This document shows, piece after piece, positions 9,048 through 17,901 of a DNA stretch of 22,705 nucleotides. Source of the stretch: Euryarchaeota archaeon UBA561 (GTDB lineage: Archaea > Thermoplasmatota > Poseidoniia > Poseidoniales > Poseidoniaceae). The number at the start of each line of letters is the position of its first letter. The first letter of the stretch is position 1. The stretch spans positions 1 to 22,705 of the forward strand of contig DANX01000024.1 of the NCBI GenBank assembly GCA_002502295.1, in the 5' to 3' direction. A program made the translations under genes and the position numbers. The notes below the pieces were generated by a model that worked only from the letters and a program-made list of their open reading frames with translations, ran no database searches and was not told the origin of the DNA.

Positions 9048-12000
9048 TCACCCGAAAATCATGGCCAAACCGCTGGCGAGCGCGGAACTGATGGGGTCAA
9101 CCACCATGATGTGGCGTGTTTCTACAAACTCGCCTGTGAGCGAACCAACAAGGGAAAGATCTGTAACAATTCCGTTGACACCTACCGAAGAAGCCGTGGG
9201 CACAATACCGGTGAATTGGGCATCCAAAAGAACAGCCCGCCCCTCCATCTCAAACTCACCAAAGACGGGTCCGAGCCAAGATTCAACGACACCGGGTTGC
9301 ACGTAAGCTTCAGCCGTTGCCACCAAACGCCCATCCGTGATGTCATCGATGACAATGATGGGGTAGTCACCGGGCAACGTGTAAATGTTGATGGTTGCGC
9401 CTTTGAGGTTCTGACCAACCACTTCCACTCGCTCAATCGTCACGCCCGGCATGGCAGGAACATCGGTCTGGCGCACGTAGACCTTCTTGACGCCTGAACC
9501 GGACGACTCCACCCGCATGCCGAAATCTTCAGTCAATTCCAACACGAATCGGGTGGGTAAATCTTCGGCGAGCATCAGGACATCGCCTTTTGCTTCAATG
9601 GCTCGCCCACTGGCTTCCAAGTAGAGATCCATGTCATCCGTGTTTGAGGAGTAGTCCAGTGTTCGCATGCCTTGGAAGGCTGTTTGCTTTCGAACGTCAA
9701 ATCGAGTGTCCGGTTCCGTGGCGAGGTGCATTTCACCGGGCAAATCTCGCATGAAGGCCGTTGAGGGATACCAAAATCCGTCGATGTATCGGAGTTGTTT
9801 GAGCATCAAGGAATCGGCAGAGTGGCCGTTGGTTCGGTAGATCTCAGGAACGACAAGGTCGAGAATCAACACGTCACCAATGACGGCGGAAACGTCGGTG
9901 GACTGCGGGATTCCAACAACCAGTGCCTCAACCCGTGTTAGCGCATTATGGTCAATGAGAATGGCATGCGCAGATTTGAGGCGAACACCGGCGTCATAAA
10001 ACATGTCAACAGCCACCCTCGGAACGGTCAAGTTCTCCTGAGTTGAGAACAAAGCGTTGATCTGAACGTTGCGAGGCATGGTGGTGTCAAGGCCGTCGAT
10101 GAACAGTTCAACGTCTTGGCCATCCAATCCGTTGGCAATGACGGTGAGTTGCGGGTACATCGGTTGCCATTGGGACATCTTGAGGTCCACTTCGTAGGTG
10201 GGTATGCCGGCAAGCATCCTGAAGTCATACACGACTTCGATCTTCCCCGCAGGCAGAGAGGGCATCCACGCCCGAAGGTGCCAGGCCCTCGTGTCTTGAA
10301 GCGTCAAGCCTTCTTCAGCGAGTTGGCTGAGGTTCACGTTGTTCATTTCGTCATCGGCCACTCGCCCGTCTTCGAGGGCGTCCACAAGGGCCTCAGCCGC
10401 CGTGATGTTGATCGACTCGAGAATGGTAAGGGCTTCAACCCGCTCGCTCGCATCGATTCGACCGTCTTCAAGAATCTCTTCCATCGGCCCGCGGGTGGTC
10501 GCCGTGAAGGCCGGCATTCGCGAGAGATTTGATTCAAGACGCGTTTGTTCGAGCGCTTCCATTCCGATCCCGTGCATCCAGTCTGGTTCAACCTGAAGGT
10601 TCGATCCTTTCTTCAGATCTACGGTCATGTTGAAGGCCTCGCCGGTGAACAAATCCAGCCCAAGACTCATGTTTTCACTCTCACCAATGTCTCCACCCAC
10701 GTTCACGGTTAAGGCATGAACGAAATCGTTCACAACACTTCCGAAGTCAACAAGATCCCCGAGGAAGAAGGAAAGGGCTTCAATGCCTTCCTCTTCGCCG
10801 AAGGTAGGCAATTCAAGGCCCTCTGAATCCACGTCGGAAGGCAGCGTGAGGGAAATGTTGGCCGGCAGTGGGTCAAAGTAGACTTGACCGTTGAGGCCCA
10901 GGAACGGGTTGGCGTGCGTGGAGGCGTCTTCGAAGGAAACGCTGAACGGAGACGAGGAACCCCGGACAAGCTGAACCTCGGAGTTTCCTTCCGGACCGGT
11001 TGAACCCGGAGTAAGAGGACTCAAACGTTGAATGGATGTAATGTCCGAAATTTTCAGACTGAGGCTCGCTTCGGCCGAGTCTTCATCCACCCAAAATCGC
11101 ATGTGGTCGCCATCCATCGTCAAAGGCGTGCTGGCGTTGGTCATCTGGACTTGAATGCTCTCCATCGGTCCGTCGGCGACATACCCCACCGTGTCGCCGA
11201 GCACCAAGGTAAACGCTGCGGGGAGACCGGAAAGACGGATGGCGTTTCGCTGTTCACCGGATTGCCCTCCGTAGGTGATGGTCCCGATGGGTTCACTTGC
11301 CAAGTACTGCAACGATTCGGCTTGCTGGAGAATGTCGAATTGCGCCGGGCGATTGGAAACCAAAGCGGATTGCTTGATGGCACTGGCCATGTCGCTACCG
11401 TCGTGTTTGATGTGCCCGATCAAAAGCGAACCACTCGCCGAACCATCCAACTGCATGTCTCGAACCTCGTTGACCGGGTCAAAGGCATGACGGACTTGCG
11501 AAATGCCACCGATTCTCATGCTCATGGCCACCGGAACAAGCGGTTCAACCGGGCCCAAACGCCCGTCGATAAGGGCGATCGTTGTGTCTTCCGAGAGCAG
11601 AATGTGGTCCATCTCTGGCAACCAGGGTTGTGGGCTGCTTGCAAGAGCGAATTGCATGTGACCGATTTCCATTGATTCTCGGTTGCTGCTCGGCAGGCTC
11701 TTTTTCACCTGATTGAAGCATTGAATGTCGATCAAACCTCCGGTGGACCCCGCAGTTCCAACAACGGCGGTAGGCAAGCCGTTCAGAATGGCACCGATGT
11801 CAAGCACAATCTCAACCACCGTGAGCAACGCATTGTCAAAGAATTGCGCAATGGTGTTGAGGTTCGGATTGTCAAAATTCACCCGATTTACACCGGTTGA
11901 AGAGAGCAAGAAACTCCCTTGAATGACGATGACTCTCGGGACGTCCTCAATTTCCACGACCATGGACGAACTGTCACCGGAATAACCTCCACGCTTGAAG

Positions 12001-13736
12001 GTTGAAGCGTAGTCGAACACTTTGATGGAGGATGTCCCGGCAATCAACAGCAACGTGTTGGGGGGCGAAGCGGGATTTATGGGAAGGTTCGGGTCATTGA
12101 CGTTGTTGCTGTTGTCGGCGGAGAAGTTCTTGATGGCGATCATCAATGAAAGCCTGTCAGGTATTTCACCCGGCAAGTTGACCGACCCTGGTGCTTCTCC
12201 AATGGTGGTGAAAATCGCTGCAATTTCATCTTCGTGAAGGCTTCCAGAGGGCAGGCCCCGAATCCATAACCGAGAATCGGTGATGTTCCCAAAGGGGTCG
12301 TCGCCTTCCGGAACGTTCGACCTGTCCTCAAAATAGTGAATGTAGACGTCTGCCCCAACGTCCGAGTAGATTTCAATGGTATCGAAGCTGTTGTCGCCAA
12401 GGTTGTCGTTCCGCAACGTCAAATCAACCTCGCTGGGAATGATGGTGTTACCTTCCTCAGGGTGGAAACCAACGTCAAGGTAGGCGTATTCGAGGATGTC
12501 AATTGACTGGTCGGGCTGCACCTCTCCGAAACGGACGTACCCCACACCGATGCCAATGCCGCATTTATGGTCCCTGCTTCTGGCATCGTGATCGGTTTCT
12601 GGGTCGTAATTCAGGGTCTCGCTGCAATCGGTCTGATCGGTGCCCCCCAGCGCGTTCGGGTTGTTCAGACGTACGGCATATGGGGCGGTTATTCCGGTCA
12701 ACGACAAATCGCTGGAATTCACATCACCAAGCAAGAGTGAGGCGAGGAACTCTTGGGGCAAAGCAACGGCACTGCTGATGTCAAAGGAAATGCGTTCGAT
12801 GCCGACTCCAAGTGTGACATCGGCGGGAGGTTGAGTAAATCGTGTGTCGACGACGATGGCGTAGGACTCTGAATTTGAGAGCGTGATGTCAAAGGCCAGG
12901 CCTTTCATCAGGGTCACCTCAAGATGCTCAAGTTCATTCCACAACGGGTCGTTGATGTTCAACGCGTTCACGGCCCACTGGAACGTAGGTCGAATCCACA
13001 ACTCGGTCGGCAAGCCGGGCACACCCGGCACTGGAGTGCTCCCGGTCTCGATACCGAAGCCCTCTCCAAGCGTGGTCAAACCTTCAAGGGTTAGCGCCAC
13101 CGAAAGGTCGTCCGAACCGTCCCCGTCAATATCGATGTAGTTCTCGAACAGCACAAGGTCCGTGCCAACCAACAACTCACCGGTGAAGGTTCCTTGGTCC
13201 CATGCCTCGTAGGACGGGCCGTTGTTGCGGGATGAAAAATTCACGTAAACGGCGTAGGTGTTGATGCCGATACCGAGCAAATTGTCCAGCCCGATGTTTT
13301 CGATGGAAAAGAGCGTTTGCCAGAGGTTGTATGGCCATGCATCCGGGTGAGTGGCGACATCGGTCAGAAATTCATACGGCCGTGGATGGTCTTCCTCAAA
13401 CGGTGATGTGTCTCGGAGTTCAACCTGGTTCAGCACGTCCTCAGCGTCGGCCAATGCATCGCCGGGTTGGACCGGCCGCTTTGAAGCATCCACCAGTGCA
13501 AAAGCGGATTGTGCCCCCTGCAGGGCGACGAGTGACTCGCTTTCTTCGGCACGGTCTTTGAGCGTATCAGCGAAGGCGTCCAACACACCAAAGTCATCTC
13601 GGGCAACGGTGACATCGCCCGAAACGGGGGGCATCATCGAGAACAGCATCAACCCAACCAGAAGAACGGCCATTCGACCGCGCCGGTTTGGCTGCGGAAG
13701 ACCAACCCTCAAGAGGCGCAGCGCTGGCTCATCCAT
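9048..13736 (-). CDS. Giant exported protein, 1562 residues, unknown function
   Basis: The open frame reaches back to 13856, but the ATG at 13736 is preferred. It is preceded by GGAGGAAGAGGC, and it avoids overlap with the upstream gene, which ends at 13811. From this start a twin-Arg-like basic stretch (NRRGR) is followed by a signal peptide (about 22-40, ending PPVSG). The rest is largely beta-type sequence. A DIDGDGSDDLSV segment near residue 200 looks like a calcium-binding loop. Around 1085-1130 two similar segments, EDGRIDASERVEAL and EDGRVADDEMNN, resemble paired EF-hand-like or dockerin-like loops. No enzyme motif and no convincing C-terminal membrane helix is visible, although the last 16 residues are mildly hydrophobic. 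The next gene, three bases downstream, encodes a small membrane protein that could tether it. I cannot assign a function. Confidence 0.83.
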   Translation of the reverse strand: MDEPALRLLRVGLPQPNRRGRMAVLLVGLMLFSMMPPVSGDVTVARDDFGVLDAFADTLKDRAEESESLVALQGAQSAFALVDASKRPVQPGDALADAEDVLNQVELRDTSPFEEDHPRPYEFLTDVATHPDAWPYNLWQTLFSIENIGLDNLLGIGINTYAVYVNFSSRNNGPSYEAWDQGTFTGELLVGTDLVLFENYIDIDGDGSDDLSVALTLEGLTTLGEGFGIETGSTPVPGVPGLPTELWIRPTFQWAVNALNINDPLWNELEHLEVTLMKGLAFDITLSNSESYAIVVDTRFTQPPADVTLGVGIERISFDISSAVALPQEFLASLLLGDVNSSDLSLTGITAPYAVRLNNPNALGGTDQTDCSETLNYDPETDHDARSRDHKCGIGIGVGYVRFGEVQPDQSIDILEYAYLDVGFHPEEGNTIIPSEVDLTLRNDNLGDNSFDTIEIYSDVGADVYIHYFEDRSNVPEGDDPFGNITDSRLWIRGLPSGSLHEDEIAAIFTTIGEAPGSVNLPGEIPDRLSLMIAIKNFSADNSNNVNDPNLPINPASPPNTLLLIAGTSSIKVFDYASTFKRGGYSGDSSSMVVEIEDVPRVIVIQGSFLLSSTGVNRVNFDNPNLNTIAQFFDNALLTVVEIVLDIGAILNGLPTAVVGTAGSTGGLIDIQCFNQVKKSLPSSNRESMEIGHMQFALASSPQPWLPEMDHILLSEDTTIALIDGRLGPVEPLVPVAMSMRIGGISQVRHAFDPVNEVRDMQLDGSASGSLLIGHIKHDGSDMASAIKQSALVSNRPAQFDILQQAESLQYLASEPIGTITYGGQSGEQRNAIRLSGLPAAFTLVLGDTVGYVADGPMESIQVQMTNASTPLTMDGDHMRFWVDEDSAEASLSLKISDITSIQRLSPLTPGSTGPEGNSEVQLVRGSSSPFSVSFEDASTHANPFLGLNGQVYFDPLPANISLTLPSDVDSEGLELPTFGEEEGIEALSFFLGDLVDFGSVVNDFVHALTVNVGGDIGESENMSLGLDLFTGEAFNMTVDLKKGSNLQVEPDWMHGIGMEALEQTRLESNLSRMPAFTATTRGPMEEILEDGRIDASERVEALTILESINITAAEALVDALEDGRVADDEMNNVNLSQLAEEGLTLQDTRAWHLRAWMPSLPAGKIEVVYDFRMLAGIPTYEVDLKMSQWQPMYPQLTVIANGLDGQDVELFIDGLDTTMPRNVQINALFSTQENLTVPRVAVDMFYDAGVRLKSAHAILIDHNALTRVEALVVGIPQSTDVSAVIGDVLILDLVVPEIYRTNGHSADSLMLKQLRYIDGFWYPSTAFMRDLPGEMHLATEPDTRFDVRKQTAFQGMRTLDYSSNTDDMDLYLEASGRAIEAKGDVLMLAEDLPTRFVLELTEDFGMRVESSGSGVKKVYVRQTDVPAMPGVTIERVEVVGQNLKGATINIYTLPGDYPIIVIDDITDGRLVATAEAYVQPGVVESWLGPVFGEFEMEGRAVLLDAQFTGIVPTASSVGVNGIVTDLSLVGSLTGEFVETRHIMVVDPISSALASGLAMIFG

Positions 13737-13784
13737 GCCTCTTCCTCCGAGTCCTCCTTTGAGAAGCATTCGCCGGATTGAGTC

Positions 13785-13789
13785 AAAAA
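13785..13789 (-). terminator. Possible T-tract between the PKD protein and giant protein genes
   Basis: A GTTTTTGAC tract on the minus strand lies about 22 bases after the stop at 13811, in the 74-base gap before the next gene. It could give partial termination and so lower expression of the genes beyond. No clear TATA box follows it, so readthrough probably still feeds the downstream gene. Confidence 0.2.
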
Positions 13790-13810
13790 CAAGCCTTCGC
13801 GGGCGTCGGT

Positions 13811-16402
13811 TTAATCGCCCACGACAACGGTTTGGTCGGCGGTGCATCCCGGGCAAGCAATGAGCGCTTGGTGAAGTCCGGGAGGCATGTCGATCTCAAA
13901 CACAGCGCCGCACGATGTGCAGGTATGGCGGACGGTCTTGGGCGTGGGGAGGGAGGGTGCCTCCACAGCAACGGGAACTTGACCCGTCGTTGGTTCTTGG
14001 TCGGAGGAAATGCTTTCAGGAAGCGAAACGGACACTGAACGCGAAGCAGGTTCAGCAAGTTCAGCATCGGTTTCTTGAACATCGCTGGGCATTGCAACCG
14101 CACCTGATGAGGCTGATGGGAGGGAGACGGCAGGCTTGCTCATTGAGGGCATTTCTACCGCCACGGCAGAGGCCCCTGCGATCTCTTCAACGAGGTCGTC
14201 GAGCGGTTGTTCAAAGGGCGAAACGTCATCGTCAAACAAAGCCGCTGCCTCTTCTGCTGCTTGCGAACTGGCTTGGGACAGCTTGACTGGAACCGTTCGC
14301 TGTGGAGCGAATCCGGCGTTGGGATCGACGACATCCGATGAACCATAGATGGCTTCCATTTCGGCTTTGGCTTGTGCTGCCTGCCGTTCTTGCTGAGACA
14401 TTGCTTCGCCAACATCAAACCCGGCATAATCCTCAGGCTTTGAAAAGAAACCAAGGTTACTCTGCTGGGCAACCGCAGCCATGTGGGCACGAGCTTCATC
14501 GCTGCTCAATCCCTTGTCGATGAGGAGGTTGTAGCCGCGAGTCCGTTGAACGGTCTTGAGCCCCGTGAGTCCAACCGCACTGACCACCACCGCGACAACG
14601 AGCATGATCATGGCAAACGAAGGCGTCGTGTCGGATGGGGGTGCAGCGCTGATGTCAATCGAAAAGGCGTAATTCTCTGAATTGTTTGAATTGTCAAACA
14701 CCGTCACCACAATTTCTTGCAGGCCGGGACGGTCAAAGGTGATGGATGGATTCAGACCCACCAAGTCTGGGTCATCCGTGAGGACACCGTTGCCGTCGGT
14801 GTCCTTCCCCGGTTTCAAATCCCAATGCACTCGAAGTGAAGCGTCGGCGTCGTAAGCGTCGAAAACGACCACGTCAAACGAAACGGTGTCCCCTTCCAGC
14901 CCTTTGGTTGGGAAATTGAGCAGCATTGGGATGTCAAACGCTGGGATCGTTGGGTCAACCGAACGAACAACAACGGAGAGCGTCCCGGTGTTTCCGCTTG
15001 CATCCTTTACCGTAAGGAACACGTCGTAGGTCTTGATTTCGTCGGGTGTGAACGTGAGCGAGGAAACATTGGTGGTGGCCTCTCCGTCGATGGTCCAATC
15101 GCACGATTCGGTTACGTGGTCGTCGGTACTGGCCGTGCATGAAAGCTGAATCGCGTTGTTGACATCAATTCGCCATCCACCTGCAACCGGTGTGCCGTCA
15201 GATTGGATTCTCGCTACAGGGGGGTTGACATCTTCGACCGTGACCGCATAGGTTGTCGAAGCTTGTTGGCCGGACGGAGCGGACATTACGACCGTGATCG
15301 TTTTCAAACCCGGCAAGGACCAGGTGGGCGACACAACGACACCGGTTGCGTCGACATCGTTGATTGGGTTGCCGTCGTTATCGCTATCAACACCAGCATC
15401 GTAATCCCACGAAAACGTCCCCTGTTGACCCAAGCGGTTGGGTGTTTCGGATGCGTCCAGTGAAATCGTTTCGCCCAGGGCCACGGTCGCCGTTTGGTCG
15501 TCCGTGATGACGGGCGCCAGAGGCGGTGCCAATTCCAACCGAACACTCATGCGGAGCATTTCGGACCCGTTGCCGCCTCCAAGCGGTGCATCGGTGTTGT
15601 CCACAACGAGCAACAATTCTTCTCCTTCAAGCGGTGAGGGCACCTGCCACGTCAACGACTGCGGTGCATCCACGGATTGAAGAGCGCCCCCGTCGATGAA
15701 CTGAACGCCCACGCCTCCAGCAACATAGCGGTCATGCATGGTTCTGGTTTGCAGGTAAACGTCACCGACGAACGTCAAATCCCAAGCGGATAGAACGACG
15801 GTCGTGCCTGCATCCAAGCGGAGGTCATCTCCTGACAGCAGAACGTCATAACTCCCCGCATCCACCGAAAGAAGATCATGGAATGGCGTCCAGTAAGCTT
15901 GGTCCAGGCGATCAAAGGTAGCGGAGACGGTGCTTTTCAAACCGCCTTGATCGCCGAAACCTGCATCACCGTCGTGGGCGCTGTTGTCCAGCACCATGTA
16001 CCAGCGCTTCGCAGAGATGGAAGGAGGGACTTTCCAATGGAATTCAAGCGCCCCCAACGCCGATTCAGTGCTGGCAGGTTCCGCCATGCCCGACCGGTAA
16101 GATTGCCCCAGCTCGTAGGGCTGAATGCTGTTTTCATCAAAGAAAAGCACGTCAATGGCGTCATCCACAACGATGATGCTGAAATCGTAAACATCGCCGG
16201 ATTGCAACTGACCAAGGTCCACAATAACGCACTGGTTTGGGTCAATGTCCAGCGTGGAAGGGAGGGTTTCCGAAGTCTGAGTTACGCAGGTGGGAGCGGC
16301 ACGTCCACCATCGGCTTGAACGGAGAGTGGCGCTGCAAGGAGAAGGAAGACCAAGACCCCTGTAACGGACCAACGCATACCCGTTCCATCCCTGAAGTTC
16401 AT
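13811..16402 (-). CDS. Membrane-anchored PKD-domain protein with cytoplasmic zinc ribbon
   Basis: Using the ATG at 16402 the product has 863 residues. This start lies one base after the RNase Z stop codon; ATG 16378 is an alternative. Order of parts: signal peptide (about 10-30); two PPC-like beta domains (about 39-160 and 165-290); three PKD-type domains (about 297-391, 394-482 and 484-585, with phrases such as VALGETISLDASETP and GLKTITVVM); a membrane helix (about 596-616); and a cytoplasmic region. The cytoplasmic region holds a short helical segment (GLSSDEARAHM), a long low-complexity acidic/Ser/Ala linker and a C-terminal zinc ribbon (Cys828/831 and Cys850/853). PKD domains commonly mediate protein or polysaccharide contacts on surfaces. 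The inside-facing zinc ribbon parallels the one on the subtilase. No catalytic domain is visible, so a binding or sensing role is inference. Confidence 0.87.
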   Translation of the reverse strand: MNFRDGTGMRWSVTGVLVFLLLAAPLSVQADGGRAAPTCVTQTSETLPSTLDIDPNQCVIVDLGQLQSGDVYDFSIIVVDDAIDVLFFDENSIQPYELGQSYRSGMAEPASTESALGALEFHWKVPPSISAKRWYMVLDNSAHDGDAGFGDQGGLKSTVSATFDRLDQAYWTPFHDLLSVDAGSYDVLLSGDDLRLDAGTTVVLSAWDLTFVGDVYLQTRTMHDRYVAGGVGVQFIDGGALQSVDAPQSLTWQVPSPLEGEELLLVVDNTDAPLGGGNGSEMLRMSVRLELAPPLAPVITDDQTATVALGETISLDASETPNRLGQQGTFSWDYDAGVDSDNDGNPINDVDATGVVVSPTWSLPGLKTITVVMSAPSGQQASTTYAVTVEDVNPPVARIQSDGTPVAGGWRIDVNNAIQLSCTASTDDHVTESCDWTIDGEATTNVSSLTFTPDEIKTYDVFLTVKDASGNTGTLSVVVRSVDPTIPAFDIPMLLNFPTKGLEGDTVSFDVVVFDAYDADASLRVHWDLKPGKDTDGNGVLTDDPDLVGLNPSITFDRPGLQEIVVTVFDNSNNSENYAFSIDISAAPPSDTTPSFAMIMLVVAVVVSAVGLTGLKTVQRTRGYNLLIDKGLSSDEARAHMAAVAQQSNLGFFSKPEDYAGFDVGEAMSQQERQAAQAKAEMEAIYGSSDVVDPNAGFAPQRTVPVKLSQASSQAAEEAAALFDDDVSPFEQPLDDLVEEIAGASAVAVEMPSMSKPAVSLPSASSGAVAMPSDVQETDAELAEPASRSVSVSLPESISSDQEPTTGQVPVAVEAPSLPTPKTVRHTCTSCGAVFEIDMPPGLHQALIACPGCTADQTVVVGD

Positions 16403-16403
16403 T

Positions 16404-17546
16404 TCAACGATTGGGTGCGATGCTCGTTTCTTTCCAACCCTCTTTTGACCAAACCAAATGGGCCACGCGGCCATCGTCGTGAACCACCATACGGTCGTTG
16501 TCGTTGAGTGCCACGACCGGGAGACCGTCCGCTTCTGCCGCTGCTTCTTGTTGAGGCCCGATGGAGGATTTGATGCGGTTGCTGTAATGCGTGAGGGCCA
16601 AAACCGAAGCGCCCACCGCTCGCGCAGATGCGGCTGCACCGGTGGCGGTTGAATGTTGATGTTCATCGGCCTTGGATTGTTGCTCGTCGAGGAACGTTGC
16701 TTCGTGAATCAACACGGTCGGCGCTATCTCCGGTGCCCACCCAGGAGGCTCCGATTCGGTGTCTCCCGAGATGAGCACGCTGATGGCTGAACGCTCTCCA
16801 CCGCGAAACCAAGCCGCCTCAATAGCCGTTCCGTCCTCCGCTTGGACATTCTCCCCTCGGGCGAGCATGGCCCGCTGTTTCGAATTGAGGTTGAGGGTAT
16901 CGGCTCGTGCCCGATCAAATTTCCCAGCCATGGGGTGTTGCTGCACCATCCAACCGCACGATGGAACGGCGTGTCGAGTAGCCAATGGCGAGAGGGTGCT
17001 TTTGCTCCAGCCAGCAGGTTGTGGCATCGCATCGAGCAGGGTTGCTCGTCCGGTTTTGGGGTCTACCTCTGCCCACCGGTCCGCAAGGACATCACCGAGC
17101 ACCCACTGAATTGGAAAGCGGATCATTTCTGCCCCGAGTGAAAACCAAGCCAACCATTGGCGGGCGAGATCCGCTGGAGGGACTGCACCGGGCAACGGTG
17201 CTCCGTCGAGCAAGGCTTCAATGGCGATCGAAGAGGTCGGTGCAAGCACGAGAAGCGGTTGTTGCCGATTTTCCAGATTCAACGATTGCAGCCACGGAAA
17301 AGCCCCCCACGTATGATCGAGATGCCCGTGCGTGAACGCAAGGACGTCCACCGCCCCTGGTTTGAGCGTTGAGCCCACGGAATGGTTCTTTAGCCGTCGG
17401 CGTTGTTGGGCGTAGCGAGTTTGGAAGCCTTCTCCCGCATCAATCACGGCAATGCCGTCAGGGCCCTTTACCAAACTGCCACTGACGGCACGATCTGGCG
17501 TGGGTCGGGCGGAGGCAGTACCAAGCACATGAACGTCGAGCACCAT
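16404..17546 (-). CDS. rnz: RNase Z-like metallo-beta-lactamase-fold nuclease
   Basis: This 380-residue protein has the RNase Z layout: N-terminal LGTASARPTPDRA, an AVIDAGEGFQ turn, and the zinc motif THGHLDH (His73, His75, Asp77, His78). These are followed by His192 in ATRHAVPSCGW, Asp262 in SGDTE, HEATF at 281-285, a His298-Ser-Thr segment, and His320 in LTHYSNR. RNase Z cuts the 3' trailer from tRNA precursors in the cytoplasm. The protein is longer than the usual 300-310 residues, with extra sequence around 100-180 and 210-250. The typical bacterial exosite motif is not evident. A related MBL-fold hydrolase cannot be excluded. The start is fixed by GAGGTGA seven bases upstream, which lies between it and the PRC-barrel stop codon 11 bases away. 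The next gene begins one base after its stop. Confidence 0.85.
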   Translation of the reverse strand: MVLDVHVLGTASARPTPDRAVSGSLVKGPDGIAVIDAGEGFQTRYAQQRRRLKNHSVGSTLKPGAVDVLAFTHGHLDHTWGAFPWLQSLNLENRQQPLLVLAPTSSIAIEALLDGAPLPGAVPPADLARQWLAWFSLGAEMIRFPIQWVLGDVLADRWAEVDPKTGRATLLDAMPQPAGWSKSTLSPLATRHAVPSCGWMVQQHPMAGKFDRARADTLNLNSKQRAMLARGENVQAEDGTAIEAAWFRGGERSAISVLISGDTESEPPGWAPEIAPTVLIHEATFLDEQQSKADEHQHSTATGAAASARAVGASVLALTHYSNRIKSSIGPQQEAAAEADGLPVVALNDNDRMVVHDDGRVAHLVWSKEGWKETSIAPNR

Positions 17547-17557
17547 GCGAGTTCACC

Positions 17558-17818
17558 TCATGACTGAACGGGAATCGGCGTGGGGGGGAACCACCGAAGA
17601 AGGACGATGTCGTCAATGGCTCGAATCCACCGCCATGGAACGGCAAGAGGGAGCGAACCTTCAACCAACACTTCGGGCGTGTTTCGAACAAAGAGGTGGG
17701 TGCAATGCAGAGATTCAGCATCAATCACGGCGTCGTGAACGACGCCGAGTTTTCGCCCGTCGGGCAAATAGACATCCAAGCCGGTCCAGTGGGACATGAC
17801 CTCAATGCCTTGGACCAT
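17558..17818 (-). CDS. PRC-barrel domain protein
   Basis: This small 86-residue protein is essentially one PRC-barrel domain. GLDVYLPDGRKLGVVHDAVID (about 13-33) is the characteristic first hairpin, followed by THLFVRNTPEVLVEG and a closing PWRWIRAIDDIVLL strand pair. Archaea carry stand-alone PRC-barrel proteins of about this size. The fold is also found in RimM and the photosynthetic reaction centre H subunit and is thought to mediate protein contacts, often linked to RNA metabolism. Here it lies between rpl15e and the RNase Z-like gene, which agrees with an RNA or ribosome-related role, but the partner is unknown. The first ATG (17818) is favoured because a TATA-like box stands at the leaderless distance. 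The internal ATG at 17797 is possible. Confidence 0.85.
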   Translation of the reverse strand: MVQGIEVMSHWTGLDVYLPDGRKLGVVHDAVIDAESLHCTHLFVRNTPEVLVEGSLPLAVPWRWIRAIDDIVLLRWFPPTPIPVQS

Positions 17819-17840
17819 GCCAGCCGGTTCCGCTGAGGCT

Positions 17841-17848
17841 CAATAAAG
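17841..17848 (-). promoter_or_regulatory. TATA-like box upstream of the PRC-barrel gene
   Basis: CTTTATTG on the minus strand is centred about 26 bases before the ATG at 17818, with no ribosome-binding site in between. This suits a leaderless transcript for the PRC-barrel/rnz/PKD genes, in addition to any readthrough from rpl15e. Confidence 0.5.
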
Positions 17849-17901
17849 CCACGGCTCAAGGTTGGAGAAATCAAGCCAAAGTCTGGCCAGGGGGACGAGG
17901 T

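Noticed and set aside
8715..9497. Plus-strand open frame of 260 codons
   Set aside because: It is antisense to the 196-residue membrane protein and the end of the giant protein, both with clear coding features. Its translation has no recognisable domain and an irregular composition rich in His, Arg and Cys.
11028..11675. Plus-strand open frame of 215 codons
   Set aside because: It is antisense to the giant exported protein and carries no recognisable motif.
13737..13856. N-terminal extension of the giant protein to 13856
   Set aside because: It would overlap the end of the PKD gene and place an Arg-rich stretch before the signal peptide. The ATG at 13736 has a good ribosome-binding site.
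15878..16507. Plus-strand open frame of 209 codons
   Set aside because: It lies opposite the signal peptide and PPC-like domains of the PKD protein and the end of rnz. It shows no family similarity and no ribosome-binding site.
16403..16666. N-terminal extension of the PKD protein to 16666
   Set aside because: It would run through the end of rnz in another frame, and the added 88 residues do not look like protein. The signal peptide is complete from 16402 or 16378.
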